From assembly GCF_900116195.1 (NCBI RefSeq), contig NZ_FOZW01000001.1, positions 682,001-746,000 on the forward strand: a stretch of DNA of 64,000 nt, written 5' to 3'. The position numbers were made by a program, and so were the translations under genes. Below are positions 16,693-24,653 of this stretch, piece after piece. This DNA is from Alloyangia pacifica (GTDB lineage: Bacteria; Pseudomonadota; Alphaproteobacteria; Rhodobacterales; Rhodobacteraceae). The stretch's first letter is position 1; every line of letters begins with the position of its first letter. Below the pieces are notes generated by a model that searched no databases, was not told the origin of the DNA, and was given only the letters and a program-made list of their open reading frames with translations.

Positions 16693-17937
16693 TCAATGCG
16701 CCACCCCCGCCGCGACGCTCTCGTCGATGAAGCGGCCCTCGCGGAACCGCTCGAGGCCGAACTCGGCGGTGAGCGGCGAATGGCCCTTGGCCATCAGCTC
16801 GGCAAAGCCCCAGCCCGAACCGGGGATCGCCTTGAAGCCGCCGGTACCCCAGCCGCAGTTGACGAAGCAGTTCTCCAGCGGCGTTTTCGAGAGGATCGGC
16901 GAGCGGTCGCCGGTCACATCGACAATGCCCCCCCATTGCCGCAGCATCTTGAGCCGCGAGATCATCGGGAAGGTCTCGGTCAGCGCCCGCACGGTCTCCT
17001 CGATGTGCTGGAAGGAGCCGCGCTGGGTGTAGTTGACGAAACCGTCGGTGCCGCCGCCGATCACCATCTCGCCCTTGTCGGACTGGCTCATGTAGCCGTG
17101 CACCGTGTTGGCCATGACAACCACGTCCATGCAGGGTTTGATCGGCTCGGACACCAGCGCCTGCAGCGCGACGGATTCGATCGGCAGCCGGAAGCCCGCC
17201 TTCTCGGCCAGCACGCCCGAATGGCCGGCCACGACAACACCGAGCTTGTCGCAATCGATCTCGCCCTTCGTGGTGCTGACCCCGGTCACCCTGCCGCCCT
17301 CGGAACGGATGCCGGTGACCTCGCAGGTCTGGATGATGTCCATGCCCATGTCCGAACAGGCCCGGGCGTAGCCCCAGGCCACGGCGTCGTGCCGCGCCGT
17401 GCCGCCGCGCGCCTGCCAGAGCGCCCCCAGCACCGGGTAGCGCGGCCCGTCGATGTTCATGATCGGGCAGAGCCGCTTGACCTCGCGCGGGCCGATCATC
17501 TCGGTCTCGATGCCCTGCAGGCGGTTGGCGTGCACCGTGCGCTGGTAGCCGCGCAGCTCGTGCTCGGTCTGCGCCAGCATCAGCACGCCGCGGGGAGAGA
17601 ACATGACGTTGTAGTTCAGGTCCTGGCTCAGGCCCTCATAGAGAGAGCGCGCCTTCTCGTAGATCGCCGCAGACGGGTCCTGCAGGTAGTTCGAGCGGAT
17701 GATCGTGGTGTTGCGCCCGGTGTTGCCGCCGCCGAGCCAGCCCTTCTCGAGGATCGCCACATCGGTGATGCCGAAATTCTTGCCGAGGTAATAGGCGGTG
17801 GCAAGCCCGTGGCCGCCCGCGCCGATGATCACCACCTGATAGCGCCGCTTGGGCTCGGGTTTGCGCCAGGCACGCGCCCAGCCGGTGTGATAGCGTGCCG
17901 CCTCGCGGGCGATGGCAAAAACCGAATAGCGTTTCAT
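16693..17937 (-). CDS. soxB: Sarcosine oxidase, beta subunit
   Basis: 414 residues from ATG 17937. The FAD-binding Rossmann motif is YQVVIIGAGGHGLATAYYL near residue 33, with the E in ILEKGWLGGGNTGRNTT. The covalent-FMN histidine lies in GGTARHDAVAWGYARA. C-terminal CGWGTGGFKAIPGSGW is typical of the family. It carries the catalytic flavins that oxidise sarcosine. It should be co-transcribed with soxDAG, but 1.25 kb with two other genes, one on the opposite strand, lies between, so it probably has its own terminator or a longer transcript. Confidence 0.94.
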   Translation of the reverse strand: MKRYSVFAIAREAARYHTGWARAWRKPEPKRRYQVVIIGAGGHGLATAYYLGKNFGITDVAILEKGWLGGGNTGRNTTIIRSNYLQDPSAAIYEKARSLYEGLSQDLNYNVMFSPRGVLMLAQTEHELRGYQRTVHANRLQGIETEMIGPREVKRLCPIMNIDGPRYPVLGALWQARGGTARHDAVAWGYARACSDMGMDIIQTCEVTGIRSEGGRVTGVSTTKGEIDCDKLGVVVAGHSGVLAEKAGFRLPIESVALQALVSEPIKPCMDVVVMANTVHGYMSQSDKGEMVIGGGTDGFVNYTQRGSFQHIEETVRALTETFPMISRLKMLRQWGGIVDVTGDRSPILSKTPLENCFVNCGWGTGGFKAIPGSGWGFAELMAKGHSPLTAEFGLERFREGRFIDESVAAGVAH

Positions 17938-18166
17938 GGTGTTCGAATCCGCTGTTGTGATCCCCTAGGGTAACCCGATACCTGCACGAGCCGAAGCGGG
18001 CTGCAACCATCCCCCCGCCAACATCCTGCCTGATCGGCAGAAATCCCGCCGGGGCGGCGGCCCTACGACGGATCACGGCCCTGCGAGGGGGCCAAATGCC
18101 GCGCCGCTTCACCCTTTTGTCCCGCGCCCCTCCCGGATACACAATGGCGAGAACGGGAGAGTTTTA

Positions 18167-19426
18167 ATGACAACATTCTGGATCGTGACCGTGCTGGCCG
18201 TGCTGGCCGTCTCCGCGCCGCTGCTTTTGGCGCTGCTGCGGGGCCGTGCCGAGATTGCCGGCGCCGAGTCCTCGGACCTCAAGGTTTATCGCGACCAGCT
18301 CTCCGAGATCGACCGCGACCGTGCCCGCGGCACCATCGGCGCGGCCGAGGCCGAGCGGTTGCGGACCGAGGTTTCGCGCCGCATCCTTGCCGCCGACAGC
18401 CGCGCGCATCAGGGCGGCACCACCGCCTCGGGCAAGGGACCGCGCCGCGCCGCCGCAGCGCTGGTTCTGCTGGTGCTGCTCGGCGGCAGCTACGCGCTCT
18501 ACCTGCAGCTCGGCGCGCCGGGCTACGGCGATCTGTCGCTCGGCACCCGTATCGAGGCCGCAGAGGAGCTGCGCAGCACCCGCCCCGCCCAGGCCGAGGC
18601 CGAGGCCGCCATCCCCGAGACACCGTCGGCGGACGCGCCCGAGGAATACACCCAGCTCGTCACCAAGCTGCGCGCTGCCGTGGAAACCCGCCCGGACGAT
18701 CTGCAGGGACAGGCGCTGCTGGCACGCTCCGAGGCGGCGCTCGGCAACTTCCGAGCCGCCTATGCGGCGCAGCGCCGGGTGATCGAACTGCGCGGCGCCG
18801 AGGCCACCGCCTCAGACTACGCCGATCTCGCCGACATGCTGGTGCTCGCCGCCGGTGGCTACGTCTCGCCCGAGGCCGAGACGGTGCTCGACGAGGTGAT
18901 GCAGCGCGACCCGCACAATGGTGTCGCGCGCTACTACGGCGGATTGATGATGGCGCAGACCGGCCGGCCCGACTCCGCCTTCCGCATCTGGGACACCCTG
19001 CTGCGTGACAGCGCGGCCGGCGACCCTTGGATTCCCGCCATCGCCGACCAGCTGCCCGAGCTTGCGCGCCGCGCCGGGGTGAACGACTACACCCTGCCGC
19101 AGATCGCCAGCGCCGCGCCTGCGGGCGACGGGCAGATGGCCCTGCCGGGTCCGAGCAGCGCCGATGTCGAGGCCGCCTCCGAGATGTCCGAAGAGGACCG
19201 CCAGGCGATGATCCAGGGCATGGTCGACAACCTCTCCGAACGGCTCGCGAGCCAGGGTGGCAGCCCCGACGAATGGGCCCGGTTGCTGACCGCGCTCGGA
19301 GTCCTGGGCCAGACCGACCGCGCCGCGGCGATCTGGACCGAGGCGCAGCAGGTCTTCGCCACCCGTCCCGAGGCGCTGGCCACCGTCCGCGAAGGGGCCG
19401 CGCGCGCCGGGCTGGCCACCGACTGA
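18167..19426 (+). CDS. ccmI: Cytochrome c biogenesis protein CcmI
   Basis: 419 residues, with GGGAGAG upstream of the ATG. Two transmembrane segments (about residues 4-24 and 95-113) flank a cytoplasmic loop with the conserved [35 protein letters not shown]. The periplasmic remainder has TPR-like helices ([25 protein letters not shown]). CcmI chaperones apocytochrome c to the haem ligation complex (CcmF/H). The C-terminus (residues 340-419) resembles the extended alphaproteobacterial form. It is divergent from soxB. Confidence 0.9.
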   Translation: MTTFWIVTVLAVLAVSAPLLLALLRGRAEIAGAESSDLKVYRDQLSEIDRDRARGTIGAAEAERLRTEVSRRILAADSRAHQGGTTASGKGPRRAAAALVLLVLLGGSYALYLQLGAPGYGDLSLGTRIEAAEELRSTRPAQAEAEAAIPETPSADAPEEYTQLVTKLRAAVETRPDDLQGQALLARSEAALGNFRAAYAAQRRVIELRGAEATASDYADLADMLVLAAGGYVSPEAETVLDEVMQRDPHNGVARYYGGLMMAQTGRPDSAFRIWDTLLRDSAAGDPWIPAIADQLPELARRAGVNDYTLPQIASAAPAGDGQMALPGPSSADVEAASEMSEEDRQAMIQGMVDNLSERLASQGGSPDEWARLLTALGVLGQTDRAAAIWTEAQQVFATRPEALATVREGAARAGLATD

Positions 19427-19465
19427 AGCGCCGCCGGGCGGTGCGCGCCTTGCGGTCGCCCGGCC

Positions 19466-19487
19466 CTTCTTCTCTTTCCAAATACGC
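19466..19487 (+). repeat. 22-bp dispersed repeat, copy 2 (ccmI-ruvX gap)
   Basis: Matches 15090-15111 (minus strand) at 21 of 22 positions. It lies in the intergenic region before ruvX. Confidence 0.5.
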
Positions 19488-19620
19488 AGGGGGTGAGCTG
19501 GCCGAAGCGTCGCCATGGATGCACCATCGGTACAAGCCGCGCTGGCGGCGCAGCGCCACGCCCTTCCCTCGCGCCCGCGCCTGCGCTAGGGACGGCGCAG
19601 CAGCCCAGAGGACCAATCCG

Positions 19621-20094
19621 ATGATCCACGAAGACATCACCGATTTCGCCGCCGCCCTGCCGCCAATGCGCGCCATCGCCGGGCTCGACCTCGGCACCAA
19701 GACCATCGGCGTGGCGCTCTCGGACCGGCTGCTCTCCGTGGCGACGCCGATCGAGACCATCAAGCGCAAGAAATTCACCCTCGATGCCGAGGCATTGCTG
19801 AAGATCGTCAAAGATCGCGAGGTCGGCGGGATCATTCTCGGATTGCCGCGCAACATGGACGGCTCAGAGGGGCCGCGCGCGCAATCCACCCGCGCCTTCG
19901 CCCGCAACCTTTCGAACCTCTGGGACGGGCCGATCGGTTTCTGGGACGAGCGCCTGTCGACCGTTGCCGCCGAGCGCGCGCTGCTCGAGGCCGATACTTC
20001 GCGCAAGAAGCGCGCGGAACTGATCGACCACGTGGCCGCGAGCTTCATCCTTCAGGGCGCGCTCGACCGGCTGCGGCACCTGCGGGCCGGTTGA
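19621..20094 (+). CDS. ruvX: Putative pre-16S rRNA nuclease / Holliday junction resolvase-like, YqgF family
   Basis: 157 residues from ATG 19621. RNase H-fold motifs are intact: [16 protein letters not shown] (first Asp), [21 protein letters not shown] (third strand), [14 protein letters not shown] (Glu) and [14 protein letters not shown] (last Asp). The family trims the 5' end of 16S rRNA in E. coli. Its stop codon overlaps the next start (TGATG), so it is coupled with the DUF1289 gene. Confidence 0.93.
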   Translation: MIHEDITDFAAALPPMRAIAGLDLGTKTIGVALSDRLLSVATPIETIKRKKFTLDAEALLKIVKDREVGGIILGLPRNMDGSEGPRAQSTRAFARNLSNLWDGPIGFWDERLSTVAAERALLEADTSRKKRAELIDHVAASFILQGALDRLRHLRAG

Positions 20095-20312
20095 TGAGCG
20101 CCCCGATTGAGACCCCCTGCGTGAACATCTGCGTGGTGCACCGCGAGAGCGGGCTCTGCACCGGCTGCCTGCGCACGTTGGACGAGATCGCCGGATGGTC
20201 CGGCTACACGCCCGAAGAGCGGCGGACCATCATAGACGCCCTGCCCGAGCGCAAGGCGCTGCTGCGCCAGCGCCGCGGCGGGCGCGCAGGGCGGATCAAC
20301 CGCGGCGGCTGA
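20094..20312 (+). CDS. DUF1289 small cysteine protein
   Basis: 72 residues from ATG 20094, which overlaps the ruvX stop by one base; a TTG at 20091 is also in frame but less likely. The DUF1289 signature is complete: PCVNICVVHRESGLCTGCLRTLDEIAGW, with four cysteines that could bind zinc or Fe-S, then YTPEERRTI. Function of the family is unknown. Confidence 0.88.
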   Translation: MSAPIETPCVNICVVHRESGLCTGCLRTLDEIAGWSGYTPEERRTIIDALPERKALLRQRRGGRAGRINRGG

Positions 20313-20319
20313 GACGCGC

Positions 20320-21333
20320 TCAGGCCGCCTCGCGCATCCGCCCCAGCGCCTCGTCCAGCACCTCGGTCCCCGCCCCGTCGCGCGAGGCTTTCTCCGACAG
20401 CACCTGCCGCCATTTCCGCGCGCCCGGACGGCCCGCGAAGAGCCCCAGCATGTGGCGGGTCACCTGGTGCAGACGGCCGCCTTCGGCGATGTGGCGTTCG
20501 ATGTAGGGCACCATCGCGGCAACCGCCTCATCGGGTGACACCGTCTCGCGGTCGCTGCCGTAGATCCGCGCATCCGCCTCGGCCAGCACATCCCACGGAG
20601 TGTGATAGGCCGAACGCCCGATCATCACCCCGTCGAGCCCGCGCGCCAGATGCGCCTCGGCCTCGTCGAGGCTCTGCACCCCGCCGTTGATCGACACATG
20701 CAGCTGCGGAAAGGCCGCCTTCATCTCGTGCACCAGCTCGTAGTCGAGCGGCGGGATGTCACGGTTTTCCTTGGGGCTGAGCCCCTGCAGCCAGGCCTTG
20801 CGGGCGTGGATGGTCACCCGCTCGCACCCCGCCGCTGCGACCTTGTCGAGGAACTCCGGCAGCACCTCGCGCGGCTCCTGCTCGTCGACACCGATGCGGC
20901 ATTTCACCGTCACCTCGACATCCACGGACTCGCGCATGGCGGCCACGCAGTCTGCAACCAGCTGCGGATGCTTCATCAGCACCGCCCCGAAGGTGCCCGA
21001 TTGCACCCGGTCCGAGGGGCATCCACAGTTGAGGTTGATCTCGTCATAACCCGCCTCGGCCCCGAGCTTCGCGGCCTGCGCCAGCTCCACCGGGTCCGAC
21101 CCGCCAAGCTGAAGCGCGACCGGATGTTCCGAAGGATCGTGCTTCAGAAGATGCAGCGCGCCGCCGCGCACCAGCGCCGGAGAGGTCACCATCTCTGTAT
21201 AGAGCAGCGTCTGCCGCGACAGGACACGATGCAGGTAGCGGCAATGCCGGTCGGTCCAGTCCATCATCGGAGCCACGGACAGGCGGGCGGCCTTCGAAAC
21301 ATCGGAAGACCCTGATTTCAAGTGGCTTTCCAT
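20320..21333 (-). CDS. dusA: tRNA-dihydrouridine synthase A
   Basis: 337 residues from ATG 21333. Family motifs are LSVAPMMDWTDRHCRYLHR, NLNCGCPSDRVQSGTFGA (active-site Cys), TIHARKAWLQGLSPKENR and SINGGVQ. It reduces uridines in the tRNA D-loop (U20/U20a) using FMN and NADPH. Its 5' end is the integration site of the 16.6-kb element. The first codons lie inside the 97-bp perfect repeat, so the gene is intact, but its upstream region is now element DNA. A displaced copy of the 5' end is at 37846-37938. Confidence 0.95.
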   Translation of the reverse strand: MESHLKSGSSDVSKAARLSVAPMMDWTDRHCRYLHRVLSRQTLLYTEMVTSPALVRGGALHLLKHDPSEHPVALQLGGSDPVELAQAAKLGAEAGYDEINLNCGCPSDRVQSGTFGAVLMKHPQLVADCVAAMRESVDVEVTVKCRIGVDEQEPREVLPEFLDKVAAAGCERVTIHARKAWLQGLSPKENRDIPPLDYELVHEMKAAFPQLHVSINGGVQSLDEAEAHLARGLDGVMIGRSAYHTPWDVLAEADARIYGSDRETVSPDEAVAAMVPYIERHIAEGGRLHQVTRHMLGLFAGRPGARKWRQVLSEKASRDGAGTEVLDEALGRMREAA

Positions 21334-21371
21334 CTCAACTCCGCGTCTCGTGTCGCAATCTTCGGGCAAAT
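21260..21371. repeat. Attachment-site repeat, left copy (attL) in dusA 5' end
   Basis: 112 bases matching 37865-37976 with two mismatches (21271 and 21274). The stretch 21275-21371 is a perfect 97-bp match. It spans the dusA start codon and first codons. Sequence similarity ends sharply at 21371. Together with the adjacent integrase this marks the left boundary of the element. Confidence 0.9.
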
Positions 21372-21382
21372 TCTGAAGTGAT

Positions 21383-21413
21383 TTGCACATAGATTGCACA
21401 GACATTGTATAAA
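21383..21413 (+). promoter_or_regulatory. Candidate integrase promoter with two TGCACA boxes
   Basis: TTGCAC at 21383-21388 and TATAAA at 21408-21413 (18-19 bases apart, depending on register) precede the integrase ATG at 21458. Two TGCACA boxes (21384-21389, 21395-21400) overlap it and recur at the right end of the element. Confidence 0.4.
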
Positions 21414-21457
21414 CCCTAGATATTCTTTGACAGTAGCGAGCACAGGAACTGCACACC

Positions 21458-22483
21458 ATGGCGACGATCTCCAAGCTGCCCTCCGGCAAGTACCGGGCAC
21501 AGGTTCGGAAGCAGGGTATATACAAGGCCCGCAGCTTCGACCGCAAGGCCGATGCGAAGGCATGGGCTGCGGACATCGAGCGGGCCATCGGTCAGGGTGG
21601 ACAAGCGGGCACCATCTCCAGCGCTGGGCTGACCTTCGGCGACCTGATGGGCGCATACCTCGAACAGGTCGAGACGGGCCGGACGACCAAGGCGACGCTG
21701 AACCGGATCAAGGGCGGCGCGTTGGGCAAGGTTAAGCTGAAGCACCTCGACGCCGTGCACCTCGCCGAGTTCGTCGAGAAGCGCCGCAAGGACGGTATCA
21801 CAGGCGCGACGCTGGCAGGCGACCTCAGCGCCCTGTCAGCGGTGCTGAAGTGGGGCCGCAGGGTCAAGAAGCTGGACATCAATGAGAAGCTGGCAGCGGA
21901 GGCCCGTGGCGACCTGACGGCGGCGCGCATCGACACCCGCAGCGCCGAGCGCGACCGCATCCCGACCGATGACGAATTGGCGGCATTGGTGGCCTACTTC
22001 GACGGCAACCCGCGTCAAGGAATTCCGATGGGCGACATCACCAAGTTCGGCGCGGCAAGCGCCATGCGCCTGTCGGAGATTTGCCGCATCCGCATCGAAG
22101 ACTTCGACCGCGAGGCGCGAACCGTCATCATCCGCGAGCGCAAAGACCCCAAGCGCAAGGCGCGCAACGACCAGACTGTTCCGCTGGTCGGGGCTGCGTT
22201 CGATCTGGCGGTCAAGCACGCGGGCGACCGCGAGAAAGGGCGCATCTTTCCCTATGAAAGCCGCAGCGCCAGCGCCGCCTTCACCCGTGCCGTCGCGAAG
22301 CTGGGCATTGCGGATCTGCACTTCCACGACCTGCGGCACCTCGCCGTCACCTCGCTGTTCCGCGCCGGTCTCGGGATTGAACTTGTCGCCGTGGTGAGCG
22401 GGCATAGGGACTGGAAACATTTGAAGCGTTATACGCAGCTTGGGGCTGCGGACGTTCATGCCGCCCTCGCGGAGCGCGCCTGA
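21458..22483 (+). CDS. int: Tyrosine recombinase / integrase of the dusA element
   Basis: 341 residues, AGGAA upstream of the ATG. The N-terminus (ISKLPSGKYRAQVRKQGIYKARSF) is an arm-binding-like domain, and a core-binding helical domain spans about residues 58-150. The catalytic domain contains R204 (ASAMRLSEICRI), a lysine near 229-234, HDLRH (H290, R293), H316 in SGHRD and the nucleophile Y325 in KRYTQL. All six key residues are present, so it should be active. Its location next to attL in dusA fits the dusA-specific integrase group. It overlaps the next gene by one base. Confidence 0.93.
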   Translation: MATISKLPSGKYRAQVRKQGIYKARSFDRKADAKAWAADIERAIGQGGQAGTISSAGLTFGDLMGAYLEQVETGRTTKATLNRIKGGALGKVKLKHLDAVHLAEFVEKRRKDGITGATLAGDLSALSAVLKWGRRVKKLDINEKLAAEARGDLTAARIDTRSAERDRIPTDDELAALVAYFDGNPRQGIPMGDITKFGAASAMRLSEICRIRIEDFDREARTVIIRERKDPKRKARNDQTVPLVGAAFDLAVKHAGDREKGRIFPYESRSASAAFTRAVAKLGIADLHFHDLRHLAVTSLFRAGLGIELVAVVSGHRDWKHLKRYTQLGAADVHAALAERA

Positions 22484-23037
22484 TGGATCGCAAGGACCGC
22501 GAGGCGCTGCGGCGAAATGCCGAGCAGGCGCAGGAAGCACACTTAGACCCGTTCGACGTCGCCGAAGACATCCACGCGTTCGTTGAACTCTGGTGGGGTA
22601 GCATCCCACAGGAGGACGGTCGGACGGACGATTGGATCGAAGCGAACGCCGCCCTGTGCGTCCTCAACGCCAAGCGGGAGGAGCATCACGCCCGTGCCGT
22701 CAAATACGGCGAAGGCTCGGGAGGCCCGAACGCCAAAGCAGCGAAGGTCCGCCGCGAATACGCCCTATTGCTGGCCCGCAAGCACTGCGCGGACGAGACC
22801 AACGTCAGTCGCGCCGCTCGGAGGGTTCACACCCAGTGGGCCAAGGCCGGTTTGACCCCGCCAGCGGTGGACACGATACGAAACTACCTGAAGACCAACA
22901 GAGAAAGTTGGGCAGCAGCATTCTCTGCCCAAAATGATCCTGCCAACCTGAGTCCACGAACGGAAACAGGAGGCAGCGATGCAAGAACTCAAGGAAGGCA
23001 CGATCCGTCTTCCCGCCCACGTGGAAGCGCAACTTGA
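22483..23037 (+). CDS. Hypothetical protein coupled to integrase
   Basis: 184 residues, ATG overlapping the integrase stop (TGATG). It is rich in charged residues with a helical middle (NAKAAKVRREYALLLARKHC, then VSRAARRVHTQWAKAGLTPPAVDTIRNYLKTNRESW). This last stretch could be a helix-turn-helix DNA-binding region. Its tail overlaps the start of the next gene by 59 bases. Not recognised otherwise. Confidence 0.6.
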   Translation: MDRKDREALRRNAEQAQEAHLDPFDVAEDIHAFVELWWGSIPQEDGRTDDWIEANAALCVLNAKREEHHARAVKYGEGSGGPNAKAAKVRREYALLLARKHCADETNVSRAARRVHTQWAKAGLTPPAVDTIRNYLKTNRESWAAAFSAQNDPANLSPRTETGGSDARTQGRHDPSSRPRGSAT

Positions 23038-23317
23038 GAAGTTGATCCAAGCTATCCCGCGCCCGCGCCACAGCGCGACCGTCGCGAAGATGCTGACCGA
23101 CGCTGGACTGCTGACCGAGCAGGAGGTCGCCGAACTGCTCGGCTGGGACATTGGCACGGCGCAGACGAAGCGCGCCCGTGGCGACCTGCCGCCCTTCTAC
23201 AAGGTCGGGAGCGCGATCTTCTACAAGAGCGACGACATCGTCGAAATGATCACGGCTGAGCGCATAGAGAATGCCGCCCACCGCCGCCGCAGGGCGACCG
23301 CGCGCGCCCTGCTCTAA
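22979..23317 (+). CDS. HTH DNA-binding protein, excisionase/AlpA-like
   Basis: 112 residues, strong AGGAGGCAGCG before the ATG. Residues about 46-92 read LTEQEVAELLGWDIGTAQTKRARGDLPPFYKVGSAIFYKSDDIVEMI. This is a MerR/AlpA-type (HTH_17) winged helix, as used by excisionases and phage regulators, where a recognition helix is followed by the wing K-V-G-S-x-x-x-Y. The likely role is excision directionality or transcription control of the element. The C-terminus is arginine-rich. Confidence 0.7.
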   Translation: MQELKEGTIRLPAHVEAQLEKLIQAIPRPRHSATVAKMLTDAGLLTEQEVAELLGWDIGTAQTKRARGDLPPFYKVGSAIFYKSDDIVEMITAERIENAAHRRRRATARALL

Positions 23318-23398
23318 GACCCCCTACCCCAACATTGCCGGACCTCTGAGCCGCCCTCGGGCGCGCGGTACCGGCTTGCCTGACGAAAGGATGACGAC

Positions 23399-23644
23399 AT
23401 GCGACAGCACATGTTTGACCGCGCCCTTGAGCCGCTGAACGAGCGCCTGCGGGCCAAGTACGACGGGCGGGCCTCCGTCATCTACCACCGCAACTGGTTG
23501 TGGCTCCTACTCGATGAGGGGCGCAAGGGGCGGCTGCGGGTCGCCGACGTCTCGGACATCGCCGGAGGGTCCGTCCGGGAACTGCAGAAGGCGCTCGCCG
23601 AGCGCGAGGCGGACATCCTGGAACGCGCCGAGGGGCTGGCATGA
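23399..23644 (+). CDS. Small hypothetical protein coupled to family A gene
   Basis: 81 residues from ATG 23399 (GAAAGGATG upstream). It has a helical, acidic C-terminus (GGSVRELQKALAEREADILERAEGLA) and a tryptophan-rich middle. The stop overlaps the next start as ATGA. It is not similar to the small gene in the equivalent position of the left element. Function unknown. Confidence 0.6.
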   Translation: MRQHMFDRALEPLNERLRAKYDGRASVIYHRNWLWLLLDEGRKGRLRVADVSDIAGGSVRELQKALAEREADILERAEGLA

Positions 23645-24354
23645 CGGAGGTGTCGGCACAGGCCGCCTGCGCTCACTTGAGCGCAGGGCTGGCGCTACGG
23701 GCGATCCAGCAGGCGCGGGCGCTGGCGCAGAACCCGCCGAGTATGGAGTGCCTGCGCGGCAAGGGCGGGAACAGCATCGTCGCCATGGGGAGGCGCGTGA
23801 AGCGCCTCCGCCGCGACAAGGCGATCGTACACGCACTGGTCGCGGGCAGCATGAAGTCGCCCCGCATCGAAATCGTCCGGCGGGCCGCCTGCCGTGACGC
23901 GGAGGTCGAGCACCGAGGCAGGGCCTTCGCGGTCGATGCCTTGCACTACGACGCGACCGTCCTGTACCCGCGGGAGCGGCGCGAGGCGGAGTTCGTCCTG
24001 AGCCTCACGAGGCACGCCGTCGAGCGGTTCATCGAGCGCGGCGGCGCGGGCGACCCTCGCGACGACCTGCTCGGGAAACTCGACGCGGAGGTGCTGCGGG
24101 TGCTGCTCGGCGACCCGTTCGTCCGGTCGCTCCGGCTCGACGATTGCGACCTGTCGTTCGGCGTGCCCGCGCCGCACGGTCTGTGGATCGCAGGCGGCGC
24201 GGTCACCGTCCTCCGCGAGAAGGTCATCGCGGGAGCGACCTTCGCGACGTTCCTAGGCGAGCGCGAGATGGGCGACGACCAGCGCGCCTATGTCGCGGTC
24301 GCCGAGGCCGAGGGCATCGCCGCCGCCGAGGCGCGGTTCCCGAGCCTGTTCTGA
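23641..24354 (+). CDS. Uncharacterised element protein, family A (paralogue of 2015-2764)
   Basis: 237 residues. It shares with the left-element protein the N-terminal SAQAACAHLSAGLALRAIQQA, the central RHAVERFIERGGAGDPRDDLLGKLD, FGVPAPHGLWI and the C-terminal TFLGEREMGDDQRAY...EGIAAAEARFPSLF. No known catalytic signature was recognised. Occurrence in two elements with different integrases suggests a function useful to the elements themselves (regulation, packaging, exclusion) rather than a passenger. Confidence 0.7.
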   Translation: MTEVSAQAACAHLSAGLALRAIQQARALAQNPPSMECLRGKGGNSIVAMGRRVKRLRRDKAIVHALVAGSMKSPRIEIVRRAACRDAEVEHRGRAFAVDALHYDATVLYPRERREAEFVLSLTRHAVERFIERGGAGDPRDDLLGKLDAEVLRVLLGDPFVRSLRLDDCDLSFGVPAPHGLWIAGGAVTVLREKVIAGATFATFLGEREMGDDQRAYVAVAEAEGIAAAEARFPSLF

Positions 24355-24653
24355 GATGATCGGCTCTTGCCGACGGCCTCGGCCGCGCGCTACGCTGAAG
24401 GCATCAACACCGCACCCACCATAGGGGCTCAGCCGCCCTGTCTTGAATGAGCCCTAGACAGGGCGGTCCCGAATGGTGGTTCGCTGGGGTGTTGGGTTTT
24501 CCACATCCTGAAACGAATGAGGGCCGAGGCGCGAACCTCGACCCTCGAATCTAGTCGCGGGACCATCGCGACGTAGAAGTGCCTTGCACAAGCACTCTAC
24601 GTTTCCGGGTTCCGTGACGCAACACCCTGTATCCGCAGGGTCTGGAGCCTGAA
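24355..24653. other. Structured intergenic region before the helicase gene
   Basis: About 300 bases without a coding sequence. The first half holds a long nested inverted repeat (24405-24494) followed by four thymines; the second half contains short dyads and the GGAG site of the helicase gene. Confidence 0.5.
24405..24500 (+). terminator. Long nested hairpin followed by TTTT
   Basis: Three pairs of arms nest around one centre: 24405-24411 with 24488-24494 (7 bp), 24416-24422 with 24473-24479 (7 bp) and 24433-24443 with 24456-24466 (11 bp, loop of 12). Extra GGG/CCC pairing is possible in between. A TTTT tract lies at 24497-24500. It may be a strong terminator of the integrase operon, a structured RNA or a replication signal. 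Confidence 0.55.

Noticed and set aside
15431..17254. Minus-strand frame of 607 codons across soxB and two other genes
   Set aside because: Overlaps three better-supported genes in other frames and has no domain.
18660..20048. Minus-strand frame of 462 codons opposite ccmI and ruvX
   Set aside because: Shadow of two well-supported genes.
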